From JBMYQA01 sp049600855 (lineage in GTDB: Bacteria; Bacteroidota; Bacteroidia; Cytophagales; Flammeovirgaceae), in NCBI GenBank assembly GCA_049600855.1, contig JBMYQA010000369.1:1-5268 (forward strand): a DNA stretch of 5,268 nucleotides, read 5' to 3'. Of this stretch, positions 1-5,268 are shown piece after piece (the stretch's first letter is position 1; every line of letters begins with the position of its first letter). Below the pieces are notes generated by a model. That model made no database searches. It was not told where the DNA came from and saw nothing but the letters and a program-made list of their open reading frames with translations. The position numbers and the translations under genes were made by a program.

Positions 1-19
1 AGGAAACTTGCAACCATTG

Positions 20-43
20 AGTCAAAGCTTTGAAACTTTGACT
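20..43. repeat. Inverted repeat in the spacer downstream of the LON-domain gene
   Basis: AGTCAAAG and CTTTGACT form a perfect 8-bp inverted repeat around an 8-nt loop. The left arm also belongs to a perfect 12-bp palindrome, TCAAAGCTTTGA, at 22-33, so two alternative structures are possible. Neither strand has a T-run after the stem, so it is not a standard intrinsic terminator. It lies about 90 bp past the stop codon of the LON-domain gene. It could be a processing or weak termination structure, an operator for a gene off the left edge, or chance. The rest of 1-132 shows no reading frame or promoter that I can support. Confidence 0.35.
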
Positions 44-132
44 AGCATAATTTCTGTATTTGATTATCAGAACTATCGGGTATAGCACAATTATTCTTGT
101 ACTACTTATAAAACTAGCTGCAAACCTAAAAC

Positions 133-765
133 CTAAAAATCTAGTGGGTCGAAATTCTTGAAATGCCCGTTCATTTGAATTTTCTTCTTTGTTTTTTCGG
201 CATCTCGAAGCACAGGGATGCTTCTGCTGAGGTGATCTGTCATGAAGCGAATGCGCTCACTTTCTGTGTGCATTTGCAACATGGCGTATTCTTGCCTAAA
301 GTTAAAGCCCACTTTATGCCCAATTTTATAGGAAAGGAACTTGGTATCGTAACTAATTTCTACACGAACACCTAGAATTTTGTAGAGTTCCATTGCTTTC
401 TCAATGACTAAGATTTTTTCACTTTCTGTAGCATCGTCAACAATGTCTATAAACTCTACCTCTCCACCAGCATATAGTTTGCCTCCCATTGGATTTTCAA
501 CGTTCAGGACTTTGAATAAACGCGTTCCTTTGGTTTTGATATCTAGTCGGCCATCAGAATAGGCATTGACAATTTCCTGAAGTTGGATTTCCGTACCAAA
601 ATCCCCTATTTTATCATCAATATAAGCGGGTATGCCAAATCGAATTCCCGTTGTTTCGCAATCGTGAATGAGTTGTCGATAACGAGGCTCAAATACGTGT
701 AGATTAAGGGATTCATATGGGAATACCACATTTTTTAACGGGAAAAAAGGCAATTTTGTAGCCAT
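133..765 (-). CDS. Stand-alone LON substrate-binding (LON N-terminal) domain protein
   Basis: This 210-aa protein matches the N-terminal substrate-binding domain of Lon protease but lacks the AAA+ ATPase and the Ser-Lys protease domains. Visible family features are the opening LPFFPLKNVVFP (residues 5-16), LHVFEPRYRQLI (22-33), the strand GFGIP-like RFGIPAYI (42-49), and DGRLDIKTKGTRLFKV (71-86), which is the conserved core of the PUA-like beta fold. A helical second half (about 113-190) and a basic tail follow. There is no signal peptide or membrane segment, so it should be cytoplasmic. About 200 aa is normal for the single-domain family (COG2802 type). Its biochemical role is not established; an adaptor or peptide-binding role is inferred from Lon. 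The ATG start is supported because the family motif begins right after it, and AAGG lies a few bases upstream. It follows rho by 127 bp, with an intrinsic terminator between, so it is probably not simply co-transcribed with rho. Confidence 0.9.
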   Translation of the reverse strand: MATKLPFFPLKNVVFPYESLNLHVFEPRYRQLIHDCETTGIRFGIPAYIDDKIGDFGTEIQLQEIVNAYSDGRLDIKTKGTRLFKVLNVENPMGGKLYAGGEVEFIDIVDDATESEKILVIEKAMELYKILGVRVEISYDTKFLSYKIGHKVGFNFRQEYAMLQMHTESERIRFMTDHLSRSIPVLRDAEKTKKKIQMNGHFKNFDPLDF

Positions 766-799
766 AGGCCTTATTTCAGTAACTTCTAGTCAGGTGATT

Positions 800-828
800 A
801 AAAAAGGCGATGGAACAAACCATCGCCT
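800..828 (-). terminator. Intrinsic terminator downstream of rho
   Basis: Read on the minus strand, a perfect 9-bp stem (AGGCGATGG / CCATCGCCT) closes a 6-nt loop, TTTGTT, and runs directly into a T-tract. Its GC-rich stem, small loop and U-run fit a standard Rho-independent terminator. It begins about 65 nt after the rho stop codon and ends about 35 nt before the start codon of the LON-domain gene, so it should end the rho transcript. On the plus strand the stem is followed by CAATAT, so it should act only for minus-strand transcription. Confidence 0.85.
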
Positions 829-846
829 CAATATACTTGATTTATG

Positions 847-856
847 GGCAATTGCC
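847..856. repeat. 10-bp palindrome GGCAATTGCC after rho
   Basis: A perfect 10-bp palindrome lies between the rho stop codon and its terminator. Its core, GCAATTGC, occurs again at 2690-2697 upstream of rho. It is too short and loop-free to act as a terminator. It could be a protein-binding dyad, or chance in an A/T-rich spacer. Confidence 0.3.
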
Positions 857-892
857 TAACAAAGATTTAGACAAACTAACCATCATATACTT

Positions 893-2560
893 TTAACCAT
901 TCATGGAGAGTAAAAACTCTTCATTGTCTTTGGTGCCACGCATATTATTTAATACGTATTCCATGGCTTCATTTGGATTCATATCTGACATAAATTTACG
1001 CAAAATCCAAACTCTTGATAAGGTATCTTTATCAAGCAATAGATCTTCTCTTCGTGTACCTGAAGAAGGCACATCAATTGCAGGGTAAACTCTTCTGTTA
1101 GCCAATCGTCTATCCAATTGAAGTTCCATATTACCTGTACCTTTAAATTCTTCAAAGATCACTTCATCCATTTTAGAGCCTGTTTCAATTAATGCGGTAG
1201 CTAAAATGGTAAGTGAACCTCCATTTTCCACATTTCGAGCTGCTCCGAAGAAACGCTTCGGCTTATGTAAGGCATTCGCATCCACACCACCCGATAAGAT
1301 TTTACCAGAAGGAGGTGCTACGGTATTGTAAGCGCGAGCCAATCTGGTAATGGAGTCTAATAAAATAATGACATCATGACCACATTCGACCATTCGCTTG
1401 GCTTTTTCCAAAACCATAGAAGCTACTTTCACATGTCTTTCTGCTTGCTCATCAAAAGTAGATGCGACTACTTCTCCGTTTACGCTTCTAGCCATGTCGG
1501 TCACCTCTTCAGGGCGTTCATCAATCAGCAAGATGAGCAAATAGCATTCAGGGTGATTTTTAGCGATTGCATTCGCTACTTCCTTGAGTAATACCGTTTT
1601 ACCTGTTTTTGGCTGTGCTACGATCATGCCACGCTGTCCCTTTCCAATAGGAGCAAAAAGATCGAGAATTCTGGTGGAAAACCCATTCGGTTTGCTGCTT
1701 AATTTTAAGCGTTCGTTCGGGAATAATGGCGTTAAGTATTCAAAAGGAACGCGATCTCGAATTTCTTCTGTCGTTTTTCCATTAACCGTTTCTACACGCA
1801 ATAAAGCGAAGTATTTTTCGCCATCTTTAGGCGGACGAATTTGTCCTTTTACCGTGTCACCTGTTTTTAGTCCAAACAACTTAATTTGAGATGGCGATAC
1901 ATATATATCATCAGGACTGGCCAAGTAATTGTAATCCGAAGAACGCAAAAAGCCATAGCCATCTTGCATGATTTCTAGTACGCCTTCATTAACAATTACC
2001 CCATCGAAATCGCGAATACTAGCCCTTCTTTTCGGTTTATAATCTTTCTTTTCAACAGACTCTTCTACAGATTCCTCTTGTTTATCGTTAGCCTTGTTAC
2101 GATTTGTTGGCTGCCGTTCAGTCGCTTCTTCACTAGCTGGAGGGGTCACATTTTCACGGGCTTTTCGAGAGGTTGTTTTTTTCTCATTTCGGTCTTCTCT
2201 TCCCTTCTTCTCTTCAACTTTTCGACTTTGACGTTGTTTCGTAGCAGGTGCTTTGTTTTCTTCAGCAGCAGGTTCTTGTTCTGCTGTTTCTACATTTTTA
2301 TCTTCTTTCTCAGCATCGTCTTTTTTGCTGGATTTACGGGTTTTTGTACGCCTTTTAAGTTCAGGCTTTTGAGTAGCATTTTTAGTGGCAGCTTCTTTTT
2401 TCTTCGGTAACTCAGACTCAGGCAAAATCGCTTGCTGGTCTAAGATTTTATAAATGAGTTCCTTCTTAGTAAGCTTGCTGTACTGTTTAGCTCCTAGTTC
2501 CTCCGCAATTACTTTCAACTCAGACATGAGTCTGACTTCCAAATCTTCGATTGTGTACAT
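893..2560 (-). CDS. rho: Transcription termination factor Rho
   Basis: Rho is the hexameric RNA-dependent ATPase/translocase that ends transcription of untranslated RNA. Starting at the ATG at 2560 the protein has 555 aa, against 419 in E. coli. Domain order: a helical Rho N-domain (1-46, ending YKILDQQA); a highly charged Lys/Glu/Arg-rich linker (about 47-181); the cold-shock-like primary RNA-binding domain (about 190-262, with YGFLR, DDIYVSPSQIK and IRPPKDGEKYFAL); and the RecA-like ATPase (about 270-555). Catalytic motifs are intact: P-loop QPKTGKT (316-322), LIDERPEEV (345-353), Walker B VIILLDSITR (397-406), Q-loop LSGGVDANAL (422-431) and R-loop KGTGNMEL (473-480). The reading frame can be extended to a TTG at 2572, adding MIPD. 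I prefer the ATG because Bacteroidota Rho proteins, as I recall them, begin with MY/MF just before this helix. The gene is separated from the methyltransferase by a 240-bp leader and is followed by an intrinsic terminator, so it is probably its own unit. Confidence 0.97.
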   Translation of the reverse strand: MYTIEDLEVRLMSELKVIAEELGAKQYSKLTKKELIYKILDQQAILPESELPKKKEAATKNATQKPELKRRTKTRKSSKKDDAEKEDKNVETAEQEPAAEENKAPATKQRQSRKVEEKKGREDRNEKKTTSRKARENVTPPASEEATERQPTNRNKANDKQEESVEESVEKKDYKPKRRASIRDFDGVIVNEGVLEIMQDGYGFLRSSDYNYLASPDDIYVSPSQIKLFGLKTGDTVKGQIRPPKDGEKYFALLRVETVNGKTTEEIRDRVPFEYLTPLFPNERLKLSSKPNGFSTRILDLFAPIGKGQRGMIVAQPKTGKTVLLKEVANAIAKNHPECYLLILLIDERPEEVTDMARSVNGEVVASTFDEQAERHVKVASMVLEKAKRMVECGHDVIILLDSITRLARAYNTVAPPSGKILSGGVDANALHKPKRFFGAARNVENGGSLTILATALIETGSKMDEVIFEEFKGTGNMELQLDRRLANRRVYPAIDVPSSGTRREDLLLDKDTLSRVWILRKFMSDMNPNEAMEYVLNNMRGTKDNEEFLLSMNG

Positions 2561-2566
2561 ATCAGG

Positions 2567-2598
2567 AATCAAAAATGATTTTGGTTAAGGATTAACCA
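2567..2598 (-). promoter_or_regulatory. Two adjacent hairpins just before the rho start codon
   Basis: In the rho leader, minus strand, TGGTTAA-TCC-TTAACCA is a perfect 7-bp stem with a 3-nt loop (2582-2598). It is followed after one base by AATCA-TTTT-TGATT, a 5-bp stem with a 4-nt loop (2567-2580). The second ends six nt before the ATG at 2560, where a ribosome would bind, and it contains the alternative TTG start. Rho is autoregulated in E. coli through its leader, so a role in translational or attenuation control is plausible here. The stems are short and A/T-rich, so the first is only moderately stable and the second weak. No Shine-Dalgarno sequence is visible. Confidence 0.4.
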
Positions 2599-2674
2599 GT
2601 TATGGGTTTGTACTAAATTGAATTACTTAAATGATTGATTTTGCTCTAAAAGTGAGGGCAAAAAAGAGGTATTT

Positions 2675-2698
2675 CATATCGTGGGATATGCAATTGCA
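2675..2698. repeat. Overlapping dyads in the rho upstream region
   Basis: CATATC-GTGG-GATATG (2675-2690) is a perfect 6-bp inverted repeat with a 4-bp spacer. It overlaps the perfect 10-bp palindrome TGCAATTGCA (2689-2698). The pair sits about 115-140 bp upstream of the rho start codon and 25-50 bp downstream of the possible promoter motif. Such a dyad could be an operator or form an RNA hairpin in the leader. No regulator family can be assigned from the sequence. Confidence 0.35.
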
Positions 2699-2723
2699 AG
2701 TATAGGGGGAATTTATTTCATAG

Positions 2724-2731
2724 CAAAATTA
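2724..2731 (-). promoter_or_regulatory. Possible Bacteroidota -7 promoter element for rho
   Basis: TAATTTTG on the minus strand matches the Bacteroidota -7 consensus TAnnTTTG exactly. It lies in the non-coding stretch between the methyltransferase stop and rho. If used, it would give a leader of roughly 155 nt. No convincing TTTG -33 element is found at the expected 19-21 nt upstream, so this is only a candidate. Confidence 0.3.
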
Positions 2732-2800
2732 TTCCTAACTTTTTGAACTTTATTTATCCATAATAAGTGCCAATAACTGCAAAAAATGACTAGAACACCT

Positions 2801-3601
2801 TCAGTACGATCTTGAACGCAGTTGTAAATCAATTAAAAAGTGATCGGAAAGTGAAGCTGAAACACGGGCGTGTTCTATGAATTGATCAAGCTTGTAAAAT
2901 CGACGAAGTAAGTTGTTTTTATTGTGGAAGTAGGTATCTAAGTAGGAGGGAGGGAGAAAGAAACCAATGGGTTTAATAGCTCGAACTTGAAAATGCGTTG
3001 AAAATAGGGCTTTGATTTGACGAGGAGAATAATACCAAATGGGCATTTTTTCCTGACCGACTATTGCCCGCACAGCCTTACGGGTACTTCTTCTAAAAGC
3101 CGCTTTAAAATTAAACTTTTTTAGAAAAGCGATACTTTCCCAAATGCAATATGTGGGCATAATGACCAAAATGATACGCCCATTGGCCGTTAAAAGCTGG
3201 GGAACATGTTGCGCCCATGCTGAAAGGTCGCGTGGTGAGACACAATTAAAGCCACCAAAATTCGAAAAAATGAGATCAAATTGATGTGTTCCAAATTGTT
3301 GAAGACTTTTTTGTATGCTGCAAATCTCGACTCGGATTGAACGCGCTGCTTTTTGGACTTTAAGTCTCGTTTGAATAACCATTTCCTCCGAAATATCTGT
3401 CGCAATTACCTGATGGCCTTTGGCAGCTAAGTAAAGTGCATCTTCACCAGTACCACAGTTGGTTTCCAATACGTTCAATGGAGAGGATGGAAGACTTTGG
3501 TTGAGGTGATTCCAAACGAGTTGACGCTGAAGTTTTCCCGTATGCGTGTAAGTAAAGGAATCATCGTAGTTTGCAGCAATATGATCAAAAATGGCGGACA
3601 T
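2801..3601 (-). CDS. Class I SAM-dependent methyltransferase, substrate unknown
   Basis: This 266-aa protein has the Rossmann-fold methyltransferase pattern. Motif I is VLETNCGTGED (44-54), the glycine-rich SAM-binding loop in a variant form with Asn-Cys before the GTG. The acidic end of strand 2 is ATDIS (67-71). FDLIFSNFGGFNCV (108-121) corresponds to the motif IV region, and LTANGRIILVIMP (137-149) to the strand before the substrate region. The C-terminal third (about 155-266) is rich in aromatic and basic residues, with IWYYSPRQIKALF and GFFLPPSYLD, and probably forms the substrate-binding cap. There is no signal peptide or clear membrane helix. The ATG start lies 18 bp after the radical SAM stop, which strongly suggests co-transcription and a shared pathway. 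The acceptor could be a small molecule, lipid or sugar; the sequence does not decide. It is certainly a methyltransferase-fold protein, and the function beyond that is open. Confidence 0.88.
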   Translation of the reverse strand: MSAIFDHIAANYDDSFTYTHTGKLQRQLVWNHLNQSLPSSPLNVLETNCGTGEDALYLAAKGHQVIATDISEEMVIQTRLKVQKAARSIRVEICSIQKSLQQFGTHQFDLIFSNFGGFNCVSPRDLSAWAQHVPQLLTANGRIILVIMPTYCIWESIAFLKKFNFKAAFRRSTRKAVRAIVGQEKMPIWYYSPRQIKALFSTHFQVRAIKPIGFFLPPSYLDTYFHNKNNLLRRFYKLDQFIEHARVSASLSDHFLIDLQLRSRSY

Positions 3602-3619
3602 GCTTGGTAAATAGCAGCG

Positions 3620-5077
3620 TTAGCTTTGGAGCTTTGGCTTTTCAAACTGTTTCATCTGAATGGCATAATAAAACTCTCCTAAGGTGTGATAAGGTAATTG
3701 AATGAGCGATTTGAAAAAGGTTTTATAGGCTGAGCCTCGTTTAAAACCACTTTTAGCTTTTGTTTTACGGTGTACCTGATGAATGTAACGGTGTAGTTTT
3801 CGGTAGTAATTGGGTTGAAATGTATTGTGAAACATCATGTCTAAATCGTCAGAATCACTCCAATTTGCCTTGAGGGTTAAATCTGTTTTTACTTTTTCAT
3901 AAAACTTAGTGCCAGGAAGTGGATACGATACGGAAACGCCAATGTAGTCAGGAGCTAAACGCCTCACCATCTGCACAGTTTTTTGGATATCCTCTTTTTG
4001 CTCGTCTAAGTAGCCAAATTGTAGGAAAAAAGCCACTTTTATCCCATGTTGCTTGAGTAGTTTGGTAGCATCCGAAATTTGGGTTAACGTGGTTCCTTTA
4101 TCCATGGCATCTAAAATGCGTTGTGAACCTGACTCTGCGCCAATCCAAACGGTATCAAGACCAGATGCTGCCAAGGCTTGAATGGTATCGGCTTCCAAGA
4201 GTAAGTCGGCACGCGATTGAATTTTATAAGAAAATTGGAGTTTGCGGTCTTGCACCAATGCATTAAACTGTTGAACCCAGCCTGGTTTTAAACCAAAAAT
4301 ATCATCACACATCCAAAAGTGATCTACTTGATAGCGGGTAATGAGGTAGTCGATATCCGCTACAATTCGTTCGGGGCTATGGCTGTTGTAACGATTTCCA
4401 TAAATCGGTTTGGCACACCAATTACATTTAAAAGGACAACCTCTTGTTGTCCCCAAATTCAATGAAAAATAACCATGCTTTTCAAGCCAAATCGTTCGAT
4501 AGGGCGCTAGGTCTACTAATTCCCACGCAGGTCTTGGCAGCGCATCTAATTGCCTGATAACGGGACGCTTTCCTGTAAACTGCACTTCGTTATTTTCTAA
4601 ATAAGCTAATCCTTTTATAGACGAAAGTGAACGATCTTTTGCTTCTAAAGCCTGAATCACTTCTTGCAACGTATCTTCCGCTTCTCCAATCAATACAATG
4701 TCAGCGCCTTCTTCTAAATACGTTTGGTAGTGATCAGAAGAATCAGAACTACTAATGAGTACAGTACAACCTTGTGCTTTTGCCCGTTTAATCATTTGAA
4801 ATGCAGCTTCCCGCATCACGGTTAGGCACATTTTAGTGAGGTAATTAAAACCGTCATCATAAATGATGAAATAATGGGGATTGAACTGCGTTAAAATTGG
4901 CTGAATCTCGGTGGGACTATCCTTTAAGTTTGTGTCGAATACGTTTACTTCATGTGCATGTTGTTGCATTACCGCAGCTGCATACAATGTTCCTAAAGGC
5001 GGGTAAGGCTCTTTTATTTGCCATTGCTTGGCATCTAACTTGTAAAAAAAAGTATTGGCAAATAAGAGCTTCGACAT
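3620..5077 (-). CDS. B12-binding-domain radical SAM protein, substrate unknown
   Basis: This 485-aa protein has two domains. Residues 1 to about 165 resemble the cobalamin-binding Rossmann domain of class B radical SAM enzymes: the PYPPLGTLYAAAV entry (24-36), EVNVFD (43-48), and the end GADIVLIGEAEDTL (124-137). No DxHxxG cobalamin-ligand motif is present. Residues about 200-400 form the radical SAM barrel: TRGCPFKCNWC (211-221) supplies the CxxxCxxC cysteines 214, 218 and 221 for the 4Fe-4S cluster, with WMCDDIF (255-261), WIGAESGS (311-318) and the late strand YIGVSVSYPLPGT (378-390). A basic C-terminal tail (about 418-485) follows. A distinctive block, YDDGFNYLTKMCLTVMREAAF (73-93), is probably subfamily-specific. 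Relatives methylate unactivated carbons, build rings or modify lipids and peptides, so the reaction cannot be inferred. It lies between the ROK gene (41 bp) and the methyltransferase (18 bp). The ATG has an A-rich upstream sequence; the nearest GGAG is 19 nt away, too far for a normal Shine-Dalgarno site. Confidence 0.92.
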   Translation of the reverse strand: MSKLLFANTFFYKLDAKQWQIKEPYPPLGTLYAAAVMQQHAHEVNVFDTNLKDSPTEIQPILTQFNPHYFIIYDDGFNYLTKMCLTVMREAAFQMIKRAKAQGCTVLISSSDSSDHYQTYLEEGADIVLIGEAEDTLQEVIQALEAKDRSLSSIKGLAYLENNEVQFTGKRPVIRQLDALPRPAWELVDLAPYRTIWLEKHGYFSLNLGTTRGCPFKCNWCAKPIYGNRYNSHSPERIVADIDYLITRYQVDHFWMCDDIFGLKPGWVQQFNALVQDRKLQFSYKIQSRADLLLEADTIQALAASGLDTVWIGAESGSQRILDAMDKGTTLTQISDATKLLKQHGIKVAFFLQFGYLDEQKEDIQKTVQMVRRLAPDYIGVSVSYPLPGTKFYEKVKTDLTLKANWSDSDDLDMMFHNTFQPNYYRKLHRYIHQVHRKTKAKSGFKRGSAYKTFFKSLIQLPYHTLGEFYYAIQMKQFEKPKLQS

Positions 5078-5103
5078 AACTACAATTCTTTTTTAACTCC
5101 TAT

Positions 5104-5125
5104 ACCATAAAATGGTGTTTATGGT
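5104..5125 (-). repeat. Inverted repeat overlapping the ROK gene stop codon
   Basis: On the minus strand ACCATAAA and TTTATGGT form a perfect 8-bp inverted repeat with a 6-nt loop. The left arm contains the TAA stop of the ROK gene. A purine-rich stretch, ATAGGAGTTAAAAAAG, follows, not a T-run, so it is not a standard terminator. The structure lies 27 nt upstream of the radical SAM start codon. It may stabilise the upstream mRNA end or tune translation of the next gene. Confidence 0.4.
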
Positions 5126-5268
5126 TGCTCAACGGCTGTAATTTGTTCATCTAATTCAGCCCAGGCTAGGGCACTTGCACCCAGTACAGCCGTATTACTT
5201 CCTTTCATGCTGGAAATAATTAATTTCGTTTTTCCCTTTAAATCTTCTGGAAGTGTGGCTTCGAGTTG
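5119..5268 (-). CDS. ROK-family protein (glucokinase-like), C-terminal end only
   Basis: An open frame enters from the right edge and ends with TAA, giving 49 residues of the C-terminus. The stretch ISSMKGSNTAVLGASALAW (18-36 of the fragment) resembles the closing segment of ROK (repressor, ORF, kinase) proteins, in which the last helix carries a GAAALAW-like motif. Bacteroidota carry many ROK sugar kinases of the glucokinase/N-acetylhexosamine kinase type, so a kinase is the likeliest reading. However, the ATP-binding, catalytic ExGH and zinc-binding motifs all lie outside the window, so kinase and repressor cannot be separated here. It ends 41 bp before the radical SAM gene in the same orientation, so the three genes may form one transcript. 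Confidence 0.72.
   Translation of the reverse strand, partial: QLEATLPEDLKGKTKLIISSMKGSNTAVLGASALAWAELDEQITAVEQP

Noticed and set aside
125..138. Tandem 7-bp repeat CCTAAAA x2 across the stop codon of the LON-domain gene
   Set aside because: Two short A-rich units are easily explained by chance or slippage, and no function follows.
163..375. 70-aa plus-strand open frame opposite the LON-domain gene
   Set aside because: It lies wholly antisense to a conserved coding region, with no motif and no ribosome-binding context.
1584..1889. 101-aa plus-strand open frame
   Set aside because: It lies wholly opposite conserved Rho sequence (RNA-binding and P-loop region) and has no recognisable motif.
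2078..2410. 110-aa plus-strand open frame rich in Phe, Ser and Leu, looking like a membrane protein
   Set aside because: It lies opposite the Lys/Glu-rich linker of rho. AAG/AAA/GAA codons read in reverse give Phe, Leu and Ser, so the hydrophobic look is an artefact of the real gene.
2781..2800. T-run on the minus strand right after the methyltransferase stop, as a possible terminator
   Set aside because: A TTTTTT tract is present, but only a 3-bp stem can be drawn before it, so a terminator is not supported.
3190..3405. 71-aa minus-strand open frame in another frame within the methyltransferase gene
   Set aside because: It overlaps the SAM-binding and catalytic region of a well-supported gene and resembles no known domain.
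4897..5079. 60-aa plus-strand open frame at the start of the radical SAM gene
   Set aside because: It is antisense to the conserved N-terminal domain of the radical SAM protein and has no family features.
1..5268. CRISPR array, tRNA, rRNA, insertion sequence, toxin-antitoxin or phage genes
   Set aside because: No regularly spaced repeats, cloverleaf sequence, transposase motif or terminal inverted repeats were found on either strand.

Overview
The window looks like chromosomal DNA from a member of the Bacteroidota (Flavobacteriia, Cytophagia or Saprospiria type). The evidence is moderate-to-low GC, A/T-rich spacers without good Shine-Dalgarno sites, and above all a Rho factor with the Bacteroidota layout: a short N-terminal helical domain, a long charged linker, then the RNA-binding and ATPase core with the variant P-loop QPKTGKT. 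Genus and species cannot be told from the sequence alone. All five recognisable genes lie on the minus strand, so transcription runs from high to low coordinates.

In transcription order the layout is as follows. (1) 5119-5268 holds the last 49 codons of a ROK-family sugar kinase/regulator cut by the window edge. (2) 3620-5077 encodes a B12-binding-domain radical SAM protein of 485 aa. (3) 2801-3601 encodes a class I SAM-dependent methyltransferase of 266 aa, starting 18 bp after the radical SAM stop. (4) 2561-2800 is a non-coding leader with several inverted repeats and a possible promoter for rho. (5) 893-2560 is rho. (6) 766-892 is a spacer with a clear intrinsic terminator. (7) 133-765 encodes a stand-alone LON substrate-binding-domain protein. 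(8) 1-132 is non-coding apart from one inverted repeat.

Functionally the window has a tailoring-enzyme part (radical SAM plus methyltransferase, possibly co-transcribed with the ROK gene) and a housekeeping part (Rho, LON-domain protein). The radical SAM/methyltransferase pair is the least explained piece. Its spacing suggests that both enzymes act on one substrate, but nothing in the window identifies that substrate. Rho is the best-identified gene. Its mRNA appears to end at a Rho-independent hairpin, and its leader has hairpins that could serve autoregulation. I see no tRNA, rRNA, CRISPR array, insertion sequence, integrase or other sign of a mobile element, and no strong evidence of a wholly new system.
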